Assembly (NCBI RefSeq): GCF_003353015.1
Contig: NZ_QREM01000010.1
Location: 226,402-267,534, forward strand
Direction of reading: 5' to 3'
Source: Xanthomonas arboricola
Lineage (GTDB): Bacteria; Pseudomonadota; Gammaproteobacteria; Xanthomonadales; Xanthomonadaceae
Length of the DNA stretch: 41,133 nucleotides
Shown: positions 26,510 through 36,194 of the stretch, in pieces
Numbering within the stretch: the first letter of the stretch is position 1
Layout: every line of letters begins with the position of its first letter
Notes under the pieces: generated by a model
Seen by the model: the letters and a program-made list of their open reading frames with translations, nothing else
What the model was told of the DNA's origin: nothing
Database searches by the model: none
Translations under genes and position numbers: made by a program

Positions 26510-28231
26510 TCATTCGGTGTCCAGGTTGCCCTGCTCCTGCGCTTCCACTGCCCGCTGCTCGGAACTCGCCACGCAGCTGCCATGCACCGCATCGGCCGGT
26601 ACCAGCCACCAGCGACGACGATTGGCCACTCCCACCATCTGGCTGCGGCTGCGGTCCACGCAGGCCAGCAGCGCGGTCTCCTGCGCCATCAGCCAGCGGT
26701 GCTCCGGGCGTTGTGCCTGCCAGGCCACCGCCCGCTGCAACTGCTGCTCCCACGGCACCTTGAAGCCGAAGGTCTGCGCAGGGCGGTCGGCCATCAGCAG
26801 GTTCTGCTCCTTCCAGGCCACCAGCCCGAGCTGCGCGTCCGGGCCGATCCGGCGCCCGGCCTCGCGCATCACCGCGCCGGCCGAACTGGAATCGTTGAAG
26901 ATCGGATAGCAGACCAGCCCGAACGCCACCCACCAGGCGCCCAGCAGCGAGGCGGCGGCAAGCGCGGAGCGGCGCACCCGCAGCAGCAACAGGCTGGCCG
27001 CGCCCCACAGGCCCACCGCCAGCAGCAGCCAGCCGAGCGGGTCGGTGGCCTCGCTGCCGACCCCGCGGCTGTCCATGATCTTCTGCTCGAACCCCGGGTG
27101 CCCGATCAGCATCGCCGCACCGCCGGCAGCGAAGGCCAGCGTCAGCAGCACCACGAATCCGAACAGCAGCCGCTGCACCCCGGCGCGGCGCAGCAGGCCT
27201 GCCGCCAGCGGCGCCAGCGCCAGGCAGACCATCGGCAGCGCCGGCAGGATGTACACATCGCGCTTGCCGCTGGGAATGGTGAAGAACAGCAGCACCAGCA
27301 GCCACCAGGCCAGCGGCAACAGATAGCGCGCATCGCGTCGCTTGAGCCGGCGCCACCAGGCCGGGATCGCCCAGGGCAGCACCAGGATGGTCGGCAGCCA
27401 CATCGTGGCCATGCCCTTGAAGTGGTACCACACCGGCTGCGCGTGATCCCAGGAATTGGCGTAGCGCTTGGCGGTCTGGCGCAACAGGATGTCGTTGAGA
27501 TAGACGCGGTATTCGGGCTGGCCGGCGGTCAGCGCGGTCACGATCATCGGCACGAACCACAGCAGGATCGCGACGAAGAAGAACAGCGGCCCCAGCCAGA
27601 AACGCCGATCGCGCACATGCACGCGCACGCCCGGCCAGCCGCGCGCAGCCGCAATGCCGGCCGGGATCAGCATCAGCAGGGCGATGATGCCGACGCCCTT
27701 GGTGATCACGCCCAGCCCGGCGGCGAACCAGCCCAGCGTCCACCAGCGCCAGGCCGGCCCCAGCAGCAGATGGCGCAACAAGCCGTAATTGGCCAGGGTG
27801 ATCCAGAACACCACCAGCGGATCGATCTGCGCCTTCTTGGCCTGGAAGGTGAAGTGCAGCGTGAACAGCAGCATCCACGCTGCATACGCCCCCACGCGCC
27901 GGGTCCACAGCCGCCGCCCGAGGTCGTACACGCAGGCCAGCGTGCCCAGCGCCGCCAGCAGCGACGGCAGCAGGAACGCCACCCGCCAGTTGCCCAGCAG
28001 CGTGTAGAACAGCGCCTGCAGCCACATCAGCATCGGCGGCTTGTCCGAGTACAGCTCGTTGCCGCGATGCGGGAACAGCCAGTCGCCGCTCATCACCATC
28101 TGCTTGGCGACCAGTGCAAACCGCGGCTCGTCCGACGGCCAGGGGTCGCGCAGCCCCAGGCCGGCACCGATCACCAGCACGGCGGTGATGGCCAGCAGCC
28201 AGAAATCGGTGGAAGCACGAGTCTTGAGCAT
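26510..28231 (-). CDS. ArnT-like glycosyltransferase (GT39/GT83 family)
   Basis: A 573-residue membrane protein of the dolichyl/undecaprenyl-phosphate-sugar transferase class. The N-terminal periplasmic-loop motif LRDPWPSDEPRFALVAKQMVMSGDW contains the D-E pair typical of catalysis in PMT/ArnT enzymes, followed by ELYSDKPPMLMWLQALFY (the KPP motif of ArnT). About eleven hydrophobic helices precede a soluble C-terminal domain of ~150 residues. ArnT itself moves aminoarabinose to lipid A; here the donor sugar and acceptor are unknown. The start chosen is the ATG at 28231; a GTG seven codons upstream (28252) is possible, and neither has a clear Shine-Dalgarno. It follows rsmB by 46 bases, same strand. 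Confidence 0.87.
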   Translation of the reverse strand: MLKTRASTDFWLLAITAVLVIGAGLGLRDPWPSDEPRFALVAKQMVMSGDWLFPHRGNELYSDKPPMLMWLQALFYTLLGNWRVAFLLPSLLAALGTLACVYDLGRRLWTRRVGAYAAWMLLFTLHFTFQAKKAQIDPLVVFWITLANYGLLRHLLLGPAWRWWTLGWFAAGLGVITKGVGIIALLMLIPAGIAAARGWPGVRVHVRDRRFWLGPLFFFVAILLWFVPMIVTALTAGQPEYRVYLNDILLRQTAKRYANSWDHAQPVWYHFKGMATMWLPTILVLPWAIPAWWRRLKRRDARYLLPLAWWLLVLLFFTIPSGKRDVYILPALPMVCLALAPLAAGLLRRAGVQRLLFGFVVLLTLAFAAGGAAMLIGHPGFEQKIMDSRGVGSEATDPLGWLLLAVGLWGAASLLLLRVRRSALAAASLLGAWWVAFGLVCYPIFNDSSSAGAVMREAGRRIGPDAQLGLVAWKEQNLLMADRPAQTFGFKVPWEQQLQRAVAWQAQRPEHRWLMAQETALLACVDRSRSQMVGVANRRRWWLVPADAVHGSCVASSEQRAVEAQEQGNLDTE

Positions 28232-28277
28232 GACGGGTGGCGATGGGGGCACAGGTGGAGCGCCGGGTTCGGCGCGG

Positions 28278-29588
28278 TCAGGACGCTTTTAGCAAAAGCG
28301 CGTAGAAAAAACCGTCGCAGTGCCGCTCGCCGGGAAAACGCTGCCGTCCGGCACCGGCCGCGTGCCCGAATTGCGCACCCAGCGGCTGCGCCCGTGCGTC
28401 GGCAGTGCGTTGCAGGAAGGCATCCACCTGCGCCTGGTTCTCGCGCGCCAGCAGGGAACAGGTGGTGTAGAGCAGCTGCCCGCCCGGCCGCAACGTGCGC
28501 CAGCTGGCATCGAGCAGACGCGCCTGCAACGCACACAGGGCGTCGATATCGTCGGCACGGCGATGCAGCAGCACGTCCGGCTGACGGCGCACCACGCCGG
28601 TGGCCGAACACGGCGCATCCAGCAGCACCGCATCGAACGGCTGGCCGTCCCACCAGGCGGCGGTCTCGGCCGCGTCGGCCACATGCAGGGTCGCCTGCGC
28701 GCCCGGCACGGTGCGCTGCAGGGTCTGCTGCACCCGCTCCAGCCGGCGCGCATCCACATCCAGCGCGGTGAGCTGCAGGCCGGGATGGCGCTCCAGCAGA
28801 TGCGCGGCCTTGCCGCCGGGTGCGGCGCAGGCATCGAGCACACGCGCAGACGGCGCCAGCACCAGCGCATCGGCCACCTGCTGCGCGGAGCCGTCCTGCA
28901 CCGAGACATCGCCGGCGGCAAAGCCCGGCAACTGGCTCACCGGCACCGCGCCGTGCAGACGCACCGCATCGGGCAACACCGCGTCCGTTTCGGCGCCGAT
29001 GCCCAGCGCGGCCAGGCCTGCGACATAGCCGGCCGGGTCGATCCGCGAGCGCTGCACGCGCAGCCACATCGGCGCCATCTGCGCGCTTGCCTCAAAGATG
29101 CTCTCGGCCTGGTCGCCCCAATCAGCGCGCAATTGCTTGCGCAGCCAGGACGGCCAGCCCGCATCGGCGGACACCGCCGGAAACCCCTCGCGCTGGGCGC
29201 GCCGCAGGATCGCGTTGACCATGCCGGCCTGACGCGGCCGGCCCAGCGCGCGGCACGCGTCCACGGTGGCCGACAACGCCGCATGTGCGGGCAGCTGCAG
29301 CACGTCGAGCTGGGCGAAGCCGGCCATCAGCAGCGCCTTCAGTTCGGCATCGCGCGGCGGCAGCGGGCGTTCCAGCCATTGCCGCAATGCCACGTCATAG
29401 GCCGGGCGGCGGCGCAGCACCGCAAAGCAGATCGCCTCCACCAGCGCGCGGTCGCGTGGATCGCTCAAGCCCGGCAGGGTCGCGGCCAGTTCGGCCTTGA
29501 GCGAGCGGCCCTGGTCGAACACCGCCGTCAGCACCCGTGCCGCGGCCAGACGCGAGCCGACGCCCGACGTTGCGGTCTCTGCCGACAT
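28278..29588 (-). CDS. rsmB: 16S rRNA (cytosine-967-C5)-methyltransferase RsmB
   Basis: Methylates C967 of 16S rRNA in the small ribosomal subunit. The 436-residue protein has an N-terminal NusB-like helical domain ([19 protein letters not shown]...[13 protein letters not shown]) and a C-terminal SAM-dependent Rossmann domain with [33 protein letters not shown] (PCS cysteine) and [17 protein letters not shown] (TCS, the catalytic cysteine). It ends [11 protein letters not shown]. The ATG at 29588 overlaps the fmt stop (ATGA), giving translational coupling. The open frame runs on upstream to 30176 inside fmt in another phase; this is not coding. fmt-rsmB is the standard order in proteobacteria. 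Confidence 0.96.
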   Translation of the reverse strand: MSAETATSGVGSRLAAARVLTAVFDQGRSLKAELAATLPGLSDPRDRALVEAICFAVLRRRPAYDVALRQWLERPLPPRDAELKALLMAGFAQLDVLQLPAHAALSATVDACRALGRPRQAGMVNAILRRAQREGFPAVSADAGWPSWLRKQLRADWGDQAESIFEASAQMAPMWLRVQRSRIDPAGYVAGLAALGIGAETDAVLPDAVRLHGAVPVSQLPGFAAGDVSVQDGSAQQVADALVLAPSARVLDACAAPGGKAAHLLERHPGLQLTALDVDARRLERVQQTLQRTVPGAQATLHVADAAETAAWWDGQPFDAVLLDAPCSATGVVRRQPDVLLHRRADDIDALCALQARLLDASWRTLRPGGQLLYTTCSLLARENQAQVDAFLQRTADARAQPLGAQFGHAAGAGRQRFPGERHCDGFFYALLLKAS

Positions 29589-30511
29589 CAGCGCAGCGCC
29601 GGCAGGTCGCGGCGCGCGTTGAGGTAGTCGGCGGCGGTGATCGCCTTGCCGCCCTCGCGCTGCAACACGCGCACCCGCAGCGCACCCTGCCCGCAGGCGA
29701 TGTCGATGCCCTGCTTGCTGGCAGCGAGCAGGGTGCCCGGCGCCTGCTGATGCGCCAGCTCCAGCGCCACCGCGCCGTGCAGGCGCACGCGCTCGCCGGC
29801 CAGCAGCGCTTCGGCCACCGGCCACGGATTGAACGCGCGTACGCGCCGCGCCAGTTCCTGCGCCGGCTGCGCCCAGTCCAGCCGCGCCTGCGCCTTGTCC
29901 AGCTTGTGCGCGTAGGTCACGCCCTCGGCCGGCTGCGGTTGCGCCACCGGACGGATGCCGGCACGCAGCAGGCCCAGGCCATCGGACAGCACCTGCGCGC
30001 CCAGCGCGGCCAGGCGGTCGTGCAGCTGGCCGCCGGTTTCCTGCTCGCCGATGGCGATGCGCTGCGACAGCAGCACCGGGCCGGTATCCAGCCCGGCTTC
30101 CATCTGCATCAGGCAGACACCGGTTTCGGTATCGCCGGCCTCGATCGCGCGCTGGATCGGCGCGGCGCCACGCCAACGCGGCAGCAACGAGGCATGCACG
30201 TTCCAGCAGCCGTGGGTCGGCGCGGCCAGCACCGCCTTGGGCAGGATCAGGCCGTAGGCCACCACCACCATCAGGTCGGCATTGAGCGCGCGCAGCGTGG
30301 CCAGCGCCTCGGGCGAGCGTAGCGTCTGCGGCTGCAGCACCGGGATGCCGCGCGCGATCGCCTCCAGCTTGACCGGCGAGGGCGTCAACCCACGGCCACG
30401 GCCGGCAGGCCGATCCGGCTGGGTATAGACCGCCACCACTTCATGCCGCTGCGCGGCGGCGCGCAACGAGGCGACGGCAAAATCCGGCGTGCCGGCGAAT
30501 ACGATTCTCAT
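29588..30511 (-). CDS. fmt: Methionyl-tRNA formyltransferase
   Basis: Formylates initiator Met-tRNA with 10-formyl-tetrahydrofolate. At 307 residues it has the usual length. Visible landmarks are [16 protein letters not shown] at the start, [16 protein letters not shown] (the tRNA-binding loop), [20 protein letters not shown] with the active-site N-H, and [16 protein letters not shown]-terminal OB-like domain begins near residue 210. The ATG at 30511 lies beside a GGGATT repeat tract and no clear Shine-Dalgarno precedes it. The stop overlaps the rsmB start. def lies 108 bases upstream on the same strand; the repeat hairpin between them could separate or process the messages. Confidence 0.97.
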   Translation of the reverse strand: MRIVFAGTPDFAVASLRAAAQRHEVVAVYTQPDRPAGRGRGLTPSPVKLEAIARGIPVLQPQTLRSPEALATLRALNADLMVVVAYGLILPKAVLAAPTHGCWNVHASLLPRWRGAAPIQRAIEAGDTETGVCLMQMEAGLDTGPVLLSQRIAIGEQETGGQLHDRLAALGAQVLSDGLGLLRAGIRPVAQPQPAEGVTYAHKLDKAQARLDWAQPAQELARRVRAFNPWPVAEALLAGERVRLHGAVALELAHQQAPGTLLAASKQGIDIACGQGALRVRVLQREGGKAITAADYLNARRDLPALR

Positions 30512-30515
30512 AGGG

Positions 30516-30616
30516 CGGGGATTCGGGAGTGGGGATTGGGGAGTCGCAAGGGCGGATTCGGCAATCGGTGAGAGAACCGGCTTTGCGAATCCCGACTCCC
30601 AAATCCCAAATCCCGG
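30516..30616. repeat. Inverted pair of GGGATT-type repeat tracts
   Basis: A forward tract (30516-30546, GGGGATTCGGGAGTGGGGAT...) faces a reverse tract (30587-30616, GAATCCCGACTCCCAAATCCC) across a 40-base spacer. They can fold into an imperfect long hairpin. This lies between def and fmt on the minus strand. Confidence 0.6.
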
Positions 30617-30619
30617 CCG

Positions 30620-31132
30620 TCAGGCCACGTGCTTGCGCTGCTTGGCCAGTTTCTTGCGCACCATCTCGCGCTTGAGCGGCGACAGGTAATCGACGAACAG
30701 CTTGCCGTCCAGGTGATCCATCTCGTGCTGGATGCACACCGCCAGCAGGCCGTCGGTGCTCAGCTCCTGCGCCTTGCCGTGGCGGTCGAGATAGCGCACG
30801 GTGATCGCGTCGGCGCGGGCGACATCGGCATAGATGCCCGGTACCGACAGGCAGCCTTCCTGGTACACCTGCTCGCCCTGCCTGCCCACGATCTCCGGGT
30901 TGACGAACACTTGCGGCAGATTCTTCTCGTCGCTGACGTCGATCACCATGAAACGCTTGTGCACGTCCACCTGACTGGCGGCCAGGCCGATGCCGGGCGC
31001 CTCGTACATGGTCTGGAACATGTCGTCGAGCAGGGTCTGGAAGGCCGGGCTGGTGAGCTCGGCAGCATCGACCGGCACGGCCTTGGTGCGCAGCCGCGGG
31101 TCGGGGAATTCGAGGATAGGGAGCAGAGCCAT
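30620..31132 (-). CDS. def: Peptide deformylase
   Basis: Removes the N-formyl group from nascent proteins and uses a metal ion, usually iron. The 170-residue product carries the three hallmark motifs: [10 protein letters not shown] (motif 1), [13 protein letters not shown] (motif 2, metal-binding Cys) and [12 protein letters not shown] (motif 3, HExxH). The ATG at 31132 gives the standard [18 protein letters not shown] opening; the frame extends 17 codons upstream without family similarity. The gene is divergent from the LysM gene, with 132 bases between them, and stands upstream of fmt-rsmB, the functional partners that put on the formyl group and modify the ribosome. Confidence 0.97.
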   Translation of the reverse strand: MALLPILEFPDPRLRTKAVPVDAAELTSPAFQTLLDDMFQTMYEAPGIGLAASQVDVHKRFMVIDVSDEKNLPQVFVNPEIVGRQGEQVYQEGCLSVPGIYADVARADAITVRYLDRHGKAQELSTDGLLAVCIQHEMDHLDGKLFVDYLSPLKREMVRKKLAKQRKHVA

Positions 31133-31196
31133 TGGGATTACCGGTCTGGGAACACCGGCGCTGCGCCGGCAAGACGCTGTCATTCTAGCGCAATGC

Positions 31197-31229
31197 TTGC
31201 GTGGCGCCCCGGTTTCTGCACTATAGTGC
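31197..31229 (+). promoter_or_regulatory. Possible promoter with palindromic -10 of the LysM gene
   Basis: TTGCGT (31197-31202) and TATAGT (31222-31227) are 19 bases apart. The -10 lies inside a perfect 12-base palindrome, GCACTATAGTGC (31218-31229), which might also be an operator. The spacing is long, so confidence is low. Confidence 0.35.
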
Positions 31230-31264
31230 GCGGACCTGTTGGGGAATCAGGCAAGAAGGTACTC

Positions 31265-32401
31265 ATGTTGAACCGACTTCGTACGGTCGTCGCCGCGGCG
31301 ATGCTGACCGTCGCGACCTACGCTGCCGCGCAAGCGGTGGGCGAGCATCCAGACACCTACGTGGTCCGCAAGGGCGATACCCTGTGGGACATCGCTGGAC
31401 GTTTCCTGCAGAAGCCGTGGTTGTGGCCGGAAATCTGGCAGGCCAACCCGCAGATCCAGAATCCGCACCTGATCTATCCCGGTGACGTGATCAGCCTGGC
31501 CTACCTGGATCGCGTCGCCAAGGGCAGCGTCCAGCCCGGTCCGCGCCAGGAAGCGCCGATCAACGCGATTCCGCTGGCCGATGTCGAGCCGTTCCTGAAG
31601 AACCTGCGCGTCACCGACGACTTCGACCAGCTGCCGTACGTGGTGGGCCTGGAAGGCGGCCGCGCGCGCGCCACCACCGGCCAGGTGGCCTATGTGGTCG
31701 GCCTGGACGCTGCACAGCCCGGCCAGCGCTTTGCGGTGGTGCGCCCGACGGTGAAGTTCAGCCTGCCCAAGCACAACGAAGACCTCGATGCGGCCGGCAA
31801 CATCACCGCAGGCGCCGGCAACATCTGGAAGAACTACATCGCGCCGAGCACGCGCCGCGAGTTCCTGGGCTATGAGCTGGCACAGGTCAACGTCGGCACC
31901 ATCACGCGCAGCGCGGCGGGCGGCAACTCCAAGGCGGCCACCCTGCTGCTGCAGGACAGCGGCCGCGAAGTGCGCGCAGGCGATCGCATCGTCGCCGTCG
32001 AGGCGCAGCCGTACGACCTGCAGTTCATCCCGCATCCGCCGTCGGAACAGGCCCTGCAGACCGAATTGCGGGTACTGGCCATCTCCGACGCCTTCATCGT
32101 CGGCGGCACCCGCGATGTGATCGCCATTTCCGGCGGTGCCCGCGAAGGCATCAACAACGGCACGGTGTTCTCGATCTGGCGCAAGGGCCGCACGGTCAGC
32201 GACCGCGTCAAGCATTCGCGCTTCTCGCGGACCGACGACGACTTCAGCGGCCCGGCCGGCTCCACCGTCGGCCTGCCCGACGAATACGCCTCGCACGCGA
32301 TGGTGTTCCGCACCTTCGACAAGGTCAGCTATGCGCTGGTGATGGAAAGCGTCAAGCCGACCGGCCTGGGCTACTTCGTCAAGCATCCCGACGCGCAGTA
32401 A
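31265..32401 (+). CDS. Secreted LysM peptidoglycan-binding domain protein
   Basis: A 378-residue exported protein. A signal peptide (MLNRLRTVVAAAMLTVATYAAAQA) is followed by a LysM domain: TYVVRKGDTLWDIAGRFLQ, then KPWLWPEIWQANPQIQNPHLIYPGDVISL. The remaining ~290 residues contain glycine-rich beta-type segments and no motif I recognise. Proteins of this design occur next to dprA in many gammaproteobacteria and presumably sit on the cell wall in the periplasm. AGAAGG lies 5 bases before the ATG. It is divergent from def and followed by a hairpin and dprA. The gene's function beyond wall binding is not known to me. Confidence 0.9.
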   Translation: MLNRLRTVVAAAMLTVATYAAAQAVGEHPDTYVVRKGDTLWDIAGRFLQKPWLWPEIWQANPQIQNPHLIYPGDVISLAYLDRVAKGSVQPGPRQEAPINAIPLADVEPFLKNLRVTDDFDQLPYVVGLEGGRARATTGQVAYVVGLDAAQPGQRFAVVRPTVKFSLPKHNEDLDAAGNITAGAGNIWKNYIAPSTRREFLGYELAQVNVGTITRSAAGGNSKAATLLLQDSGREVRAGDRIVAVEAQPYDLQFIPHPPSEQALQTELRVLAISDAFIVGGTRDVIAISGGAREGINNGTVFSIWRKGRTVSDRVKHSRFSRTDDDFSGPAGSTVGLPDEYASHAMVFRTFDKVSYALVMESVKPTGLGYFVKHPDAQ

Positions 32402-32424
32402 GCGAAAATTCCGATGCGGTAATG

Positions 32425-32448
32425 CGACGGCGCCCGAGGGCGCCGTCG
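32425..32448 (+). terminator. Stem-loop between LysM gene and dprA
   Basis: CGACGGCGCCC (32425-32435) pairs with GGGCGCCGTCG (32438-32448), an 11-base perfect stem 24 bases after the LysM stop. No T tract follows, so it may only attenuate or protect the 3' end. Confidence 0.45.
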
Positions 32449-32472
32449 GCGTATGCGGCCTACGCTGGCCCC

Positions 32473-33609
32473 ATGAACCTGACCGCTCCCGACCTGCGTT
32501 CACTCCTGATCCTGGTGCTGGCTGGCGGCCGCCGCCCGCCGCGACGGGCGCTGCTGACGAATGCCAGCGCACCGGCCGAGATCCTGGCGGGCGGATCCGA
32601 AGCATGGCGCGCCGCCGGTTGCGACGAGGAGCAAGCAGCGCGCCTGCAAGCTCCGGACAAGCAGTTGCTGGACACGGCGCTGCGCTGGTGCGATCAACCC
32701 GGACACCACGTCATCGGCTGGAGCGATCCCGACTACCCCGCCCTGCTGCGCCACATCGTCAATCCGCCGCTGGCCCTGTTCGTGGATGGCGACCCGAACG
32801 CGCTCTGGCACCCGGGCGTGGCCGTGGTCGGAAGCCGCTCCGCCACCGCCGGCGGCCGCGACCACACCCGTGCATTCGCCTCCAGCCTGGCCGGCGCCGG
32901 CCTGGCCATCGTCAGCGGCATGGCCGCCGGCGTGGACGCGATCGCACACGAGGCCGCGCTTGCCCGCGCCGGGGCCATCACCGTGGCGGTGGTGGGTACC
33001 GGCGTGGACGTGGCCTATCCCGCGCATCACCAGTCCCTGCGCGATCGCATCGCCGCGCGTGGTGCGGTGGTCAGCGAATACCTGCCCGGCACCGGGCCGG
33101 TCGCCGGGCACTTTCCGGCCCGCAACCGGATCATCGCCGGGCTGGCCCTGGGCACCGTGGTGGTGGAAGCGGCCATGCGCTCGGGGGCGCTGATCACCGC
33201 GCGGCTGGCGGCTGAGGCCGGGCGCGAGGTCTTCGCCCTGCCCGGCTCGCTGCACAATCCGCTCGCGCGCGGCTGCCATCACCTGATCCGCCAGGGCGCC
33301 ACCCTGGCGCAGGAGCCGGCCCAGGTCATCGACGGCCTGCGCCTGCTGTCGGGCGAACTGGCAGACGCCTTGCGCCAGCGCCTGGCTGCCCCCACTGATC
33401 AGGCCAGGACACCAGCGCAGGCCGGCACGGCGCGCCCGGATCCGGACTACCAGCGCTTGTGGCAGGCGCTGGGCCACGACCCAACCCCTATGGATTGCCT
33501 GGTCGAACGCACCGGATTGACGGCCGCTGCGCTGTCCTCCATGCTGATCATCATGGAACTGGAGGGAGACGTGGTCACCGAGCACGGTCGCTATACCCGC
33601 AATCCCTAG
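32473..33609 (+). CDS. dprA: DNA-processing protein DprA
   Basis: Binds incoming single-stranded DNA and loads RecA during natural transformation. The 378-residue protein has the Rossmann-like core: [63 protein letters not shown], then [33 protein letters not shown] and [12 protein letters not shown]-terminal winged-helix-like domain ([29 protein letters not shown]) is also present, as in many DprA proteins. The ATG at 32473 is chosen from family alignment; no Shine-Dalgarno is obvious. It lies upstream of smg, the common gammaproteobacterial order. Confidence 0.96.
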   Translation: MNLTAPDLRSLLILVLAGGRRPPRRALLTNASAPAEILAGGSEAWRAAGCDEEQAARLQAPDKQLLDTALRWCDQPGHHVIGWSDPDYPALLRHIVNPPLALFVDGDPNALWHPGVAVVGSRSATAGGRDHTRAFASSLAGAGLAIVSGMAAGVDAIAHEAALARAGAITVAVVGTGVDVAYPAHHQSLRDRIAARGAVVSEYLPGTGPVAGHFPARNRIIAGLALGTVVVEAAMRSGALITARLAAEAGREVFALPGSLHNPLARGCHHLIRQGATLAQEPAQVIDGLRLLSGELADALRQRLAAPTDQARTPAQAGTARPDPDYQRLWQALGHDPTPMDCLVERTGLTAAALSSMLIIMELEGDVVTEHGRYTRNP

Positions 33610-33652
33610 TTTCTTCACCTCCACAGCGTCGCGCGACGCAGGCCGAGGGGCA

Positions 33653-34126
33653 ATGAAAGAGAGCATTCTTGATGTACTGCTGTACCTGTTCGAACATTAT
33701 TTCAGCGAAGATGCGGACCTGGTCCGCGACCGTGACTCGCTTCAGAACGGCCTGATCCAGGCCGGTTTCAGTCCCGCAGAAATCAGCAAGGCCTTCGACT
33801 GGCTGGACGCGCTCTCCGAGCAGCGGCCCAGTGTCGCGCGCCCGCATGTCGATGGACCGGTACGCATCTACCACGGCCCGGAGCTGGACAAGCTCGATGT
33901 GGACTGCCGTGGGTTTCTGCTGTTCCTGGAACAGCACCGCATCCTGGACGCCGACCAGCGCGAGCTGGTGCTGGACCGCGCCATGGCGCTGGACCAGGAC
34001 GAACTGGACCTGGACGACCTCAAATGGGTGGTCCTGATGGTGCTGTTCAACCAGCCGGGCGCCGAAGCGGCCTATGCCTGGATGGAAACGCAGATGTTCC
34101 TGGACGAGCCTGAACCCGTACACTGA
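33653..34126 (+). CDS. smg: Smg family protein (DUF494)
   Basis: A 157-residue protein of the Smg/DUF494 family, recognised from [16 protein letters not shown] at the start, the internal [10 protein letters not shown] and the closing [15 protein letters not shown]. It is conserved between dprA and topA in many gammaproteobacteria, but its biochemical role is not established. GAGGGG lies just before the ATG. No membrane or catalytic motif is visible. The next gene starts 37 bases after its stop. Confidence 0.95.
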   Translation: MKESILDVLLYLFEHYFSEDADLVRDRDSLQNGLIQAGFSPAEISKAFDWLDALSEQRPSVARPHVDGPVRIYHGPELDKLDVDCRGFLLFLEQHRILDADQRELVLDRAMALDQDELDLDDLKWVVLMVLFNQPGAEAAYAWMETQMFLDEPEPVH

Positions 34127-34163
34127 AGCGGAAGCCGCAACGGAAGCGTGCGAGGGGACGGCA

Positions 34164-34898
34164 ATGAGCAGTTGGTATTATGCCGAGGGCAATCGCCACC
34201 GGCATGGCCCGGTGGACGGCGAGGCCTTGCTGGCGCTGTATCGCGATCGCGTGATCGCACTGGATACCCTGGTCTGGCGCGAAAGATTCGCCCGATGGGT
34301 GCCGCTGTCAGCGTGTGCGGACGAACTCGGGCCGCCGGTCTCCACCGATGTGCGCGCCGCGGCGCTGCCGCCGCCACTGCCCCCGGGTCCGCCTGCGGCG
34401 GCTCACCATGCACCCGCCAGTTCCCCCGCTCCGTCAGTGCAGTTCCAGCCAGGTAACGGGCCGGGATGGCCGCTGGCGTTGGTGCTGGGCGCGGTGGTGG
34501 GCATGTTCGTGCTGGTGGCGATGATCGGCATCCTGGCGGCGATCGCGCTGCCGGCGTACCAGGACTACACCGCGCGCGCCAAGGTCGCCCGGGCGGTCAC
34601 GGCGCTGGCGCCCCTGAAGCCGCAGATCGCCGGATTTCTCGCCCGGCAAGGCCGTTGCCCGGTCAATGGCGACGCCGGCTTCCTTGCGCCCGAGCGGTAT
34701 GCAGACCAGGTCCTGGCCAGCGTGCAGATCGGCCGTTTCGACACCACCGAATGCGGCGTCGAGGCACTGCTGCATGCGCCGGGCATGACCAGGATCGATG
34801 GCAAGGCGCTATGGCTGGATTTCGACGCGGACGCCGGCACCTGGCAGTGCAGCTCCGAGATCGAGGACAACCACCTTCCGCCGGACTGCCGCGGCTAG
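34164..34898 (+). CDS. GYF_2-domain membrane protein with a pilin-like helix
   Basis: A 244-residue protein. The N-terminal ~47 residues form a GYF_2 (DUF4339) domain: WYYAEGNRHRHGPVDGEALLALYRDR...LVWRERFARWVPLSA. A proline/alanine linker follows. The next segment, VAMIGILAAIALPAYQDYTARAKVARA, is almost identical to the N-terminal helix of type IV pilins, but the preceding G-F/E5 processing site is absent. The C-terminal part, with four cysteines (RCPVN, ECGV, QCSS, DCRG), resembles a small pilin globular domain. It is thus likely anchored in the inner membrane as an uncleaved pilin-like fusion. The ATG at 34164 has GAGGGG 8 bases upstream. It is followed by a second GYF_2 gene, which suggests duplication. 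Confidence 0.85.
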   Translation: MSSWYYAEGNRHRHGPVDGEALLALYRDRVIALDTLVWRERFARWVPLSACADELGPPVSTDVRAAALPPPLPPGPPAAAHHAPASSPAPSVQFQPGNGPGWPLALVLGAVVGMFVLVAMIGILAAIALPAYQDYTARAKVARAVTALAPLKPQIAGFLARQGRCPVNGDAGFLAPERYADQVLASVQIGRFDTTECGVEALLHAPGMTRIDGKALWLDFDADAGTWQCSSEIEDNHLPPDCRG

Positions 34899-34925
34899 TC
34901 AATCGCTTTACCCAAGGGGACTTCA

Positions 34926-36170
34926 ATGACGCAGTGGTACTACGCCGACGCACGACGCGAGCGCCAGGGGCCGGTGGACACGGACACGCTTCGCGCGCGC
35001 CTGTCCGAGGGCCTGATCGATGCATCCAGCCTGGTCTGGCGCGAAGGCTTGCCGCAGTGGGTAACACTTGGCGAGGTCGCGGCCGAGCTGGGCGTCGCCA
35101 CGGCCGTGCCACTGCCTCCTGCGCCGACCGCAGATGCGGACCTGGACGTTCCGCGCAGCGCGCCGCAGGCGACGGTTGACCCGTCCAGCGGCGCGGCGGA
35201 CCGTACGCCCGCCGCAGCCACGCCATTTGCCGCCCCCACTGCAGACGCTGCGCCCGGGCAGACCGCCCCCGGCCTTGCCGATCAGCCTGCCGCGGTCGAT
35301 CACCGGCAGCTTCCGGCGCGCGAGCACGCTGCCCCGGCAGATGCTGCACCGGTCGATCCAGTGGCCTGGGCCACCACGCCGGCAGACGCGGCCGCACCCC
35401 CGGCAGCCTCAAACCCGATCCTGACCACCACCGCGGACGTGCCGGCCACGCCTGCCCATGCCTCGCCACAAACATCCGCCGGCGTACCAGTTCCGGATGC
35501 CTGGGGCTCTGCCGCCGCGCCTGCAGCCACCGTTGCATTGGATGATGCCCCGGTCGTCTACGCCGGCCTGTGGCGGCGTGTGGCCGCCAGCATCCTGGAC
35601 AGCCTGATCACCACCGTTGCGGTGTACCTGATCGTGATCCCGCTGGTGTTCGTCGTGGCGCTGGCAACCACCCGCGGCGATTCCGGCTCGGCGCTGGACG
35701 ACGGCAGCGCGCTCGGCATCGCCATCCTGGTGCTGTCCTATGGCATCGGCCTGGCAATCCCGACGCTGTATTTCGCCTGGATGCAGTCCAGCCGGCACCA
35801 GGCCAGCCTGGGCAAGCTTGCCTGCGGCATCAAGCTGGTGCGCGCCGACAGCAACGGCGGCCGGGTCGGTTTCTGGCGCAATGTGCTGCGCTACCTGGCC
35901 TACATGCTGATCAGCGTGCTCACCCTGGGCATCGGCGCGATCGTGGCGGCATTCATGGCCGGCATGACCGCGCGCAAGCAGGCCCCGCACGACAAGGTCT
36001 GCGACACCCTGGTGGTGGACCGCTGGGCGTTCACCGATCAGCCTGAGCGGCAATCCAGGGGCCTGGACACGGTCACCATCGTGGTCCTGGCCATCTATGC
36101 GGTGCTGCTGGTGTTCTCGGTCGTGGTGCTGGCCTTCCTGCTGGCCGCCATCGGAATGAGCCAGAACTAG
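34926..36170 (+). CDS. GYF_2-domain and RDD-family membrane protein
   Basis: A 414-residue protein. It opens with a GYF_2 domain (QWYYADARRERQGPVDTDTLRARLSEGLIDASSLVWREGLPQW) very like that of its upstream neighbour. A ~150-residue Pro/Ala-rich linker follows. The C-terminal half is an RDD domain: YAGLWRRVAASILDSLITT with the R-D pattern, four or five membrane helices, and GKLACGIKLVRADSNGGRVGFWRNVLRYLAYM. RDD proteins are small membrane proteins, some reported as transporters; the GYF_2 head may bind proline-rich partners. AAGGGGA lies 6 bases before the ATG. Twin hairpins downstream end the unit. Function unknown. Confidence 0.9.
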   Translation: MTQWYYADARRERQGPVDTDTLRARLSEGLIDASSLVWREGLPQWVTLGEVAAELGVATAVPLPPAPTADADLDVPRSAPQATVDPSSGAADRTPAAATPFAAPTADAAPGQTAPGLADQPAAVDHRQLPAREHAAPADAAPVDPVAWATTPADAAAPPAASNPILTTTADVPATPAHASPQTSAGVPVPDAWGSAAAPAATVALDDAPVVYAGLWRRVAASILDSLITTVAVYLIVIPLVFVVALATTRGDSGSALDDGSALGIAILVLSYGIGLAIPTLYFAWMQSSRHQASLGKLACGIKLVRADSNGGRVGFWRNVLRYLAYMLISVLTLGIGAIVAAFMAGMTARKQAPHDKVCDTLVVDRWAFTDQPERQSRGLDTVTIVVLAIYAVLLVFSVVVLAFLLAAIGMSQN

Positions 36171-36194
36171 CAGTTCGCGACACTGGCCGCTTGA

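Noticed and set aside
26582..28771. A 729-codon plus-strand frame opposite the GT39/83 gene
   Set aside because: Gln/His/Arg-rich composition typical of antisense frames in high-GC DNA.
29589..30176. Upstream extension of the rsmB frame into fmt
   Set aside because: Out of phase with fmt, Arg/Ala/Gly-rich shadow translation; the ATG at 29588 gives the standard RsmB start.
30629..31264. Long upstream extension of the LysM frame over def
   Set aside because: Antisense shadow of def; the signal peptide and ribosome binding site place the start at 31265.
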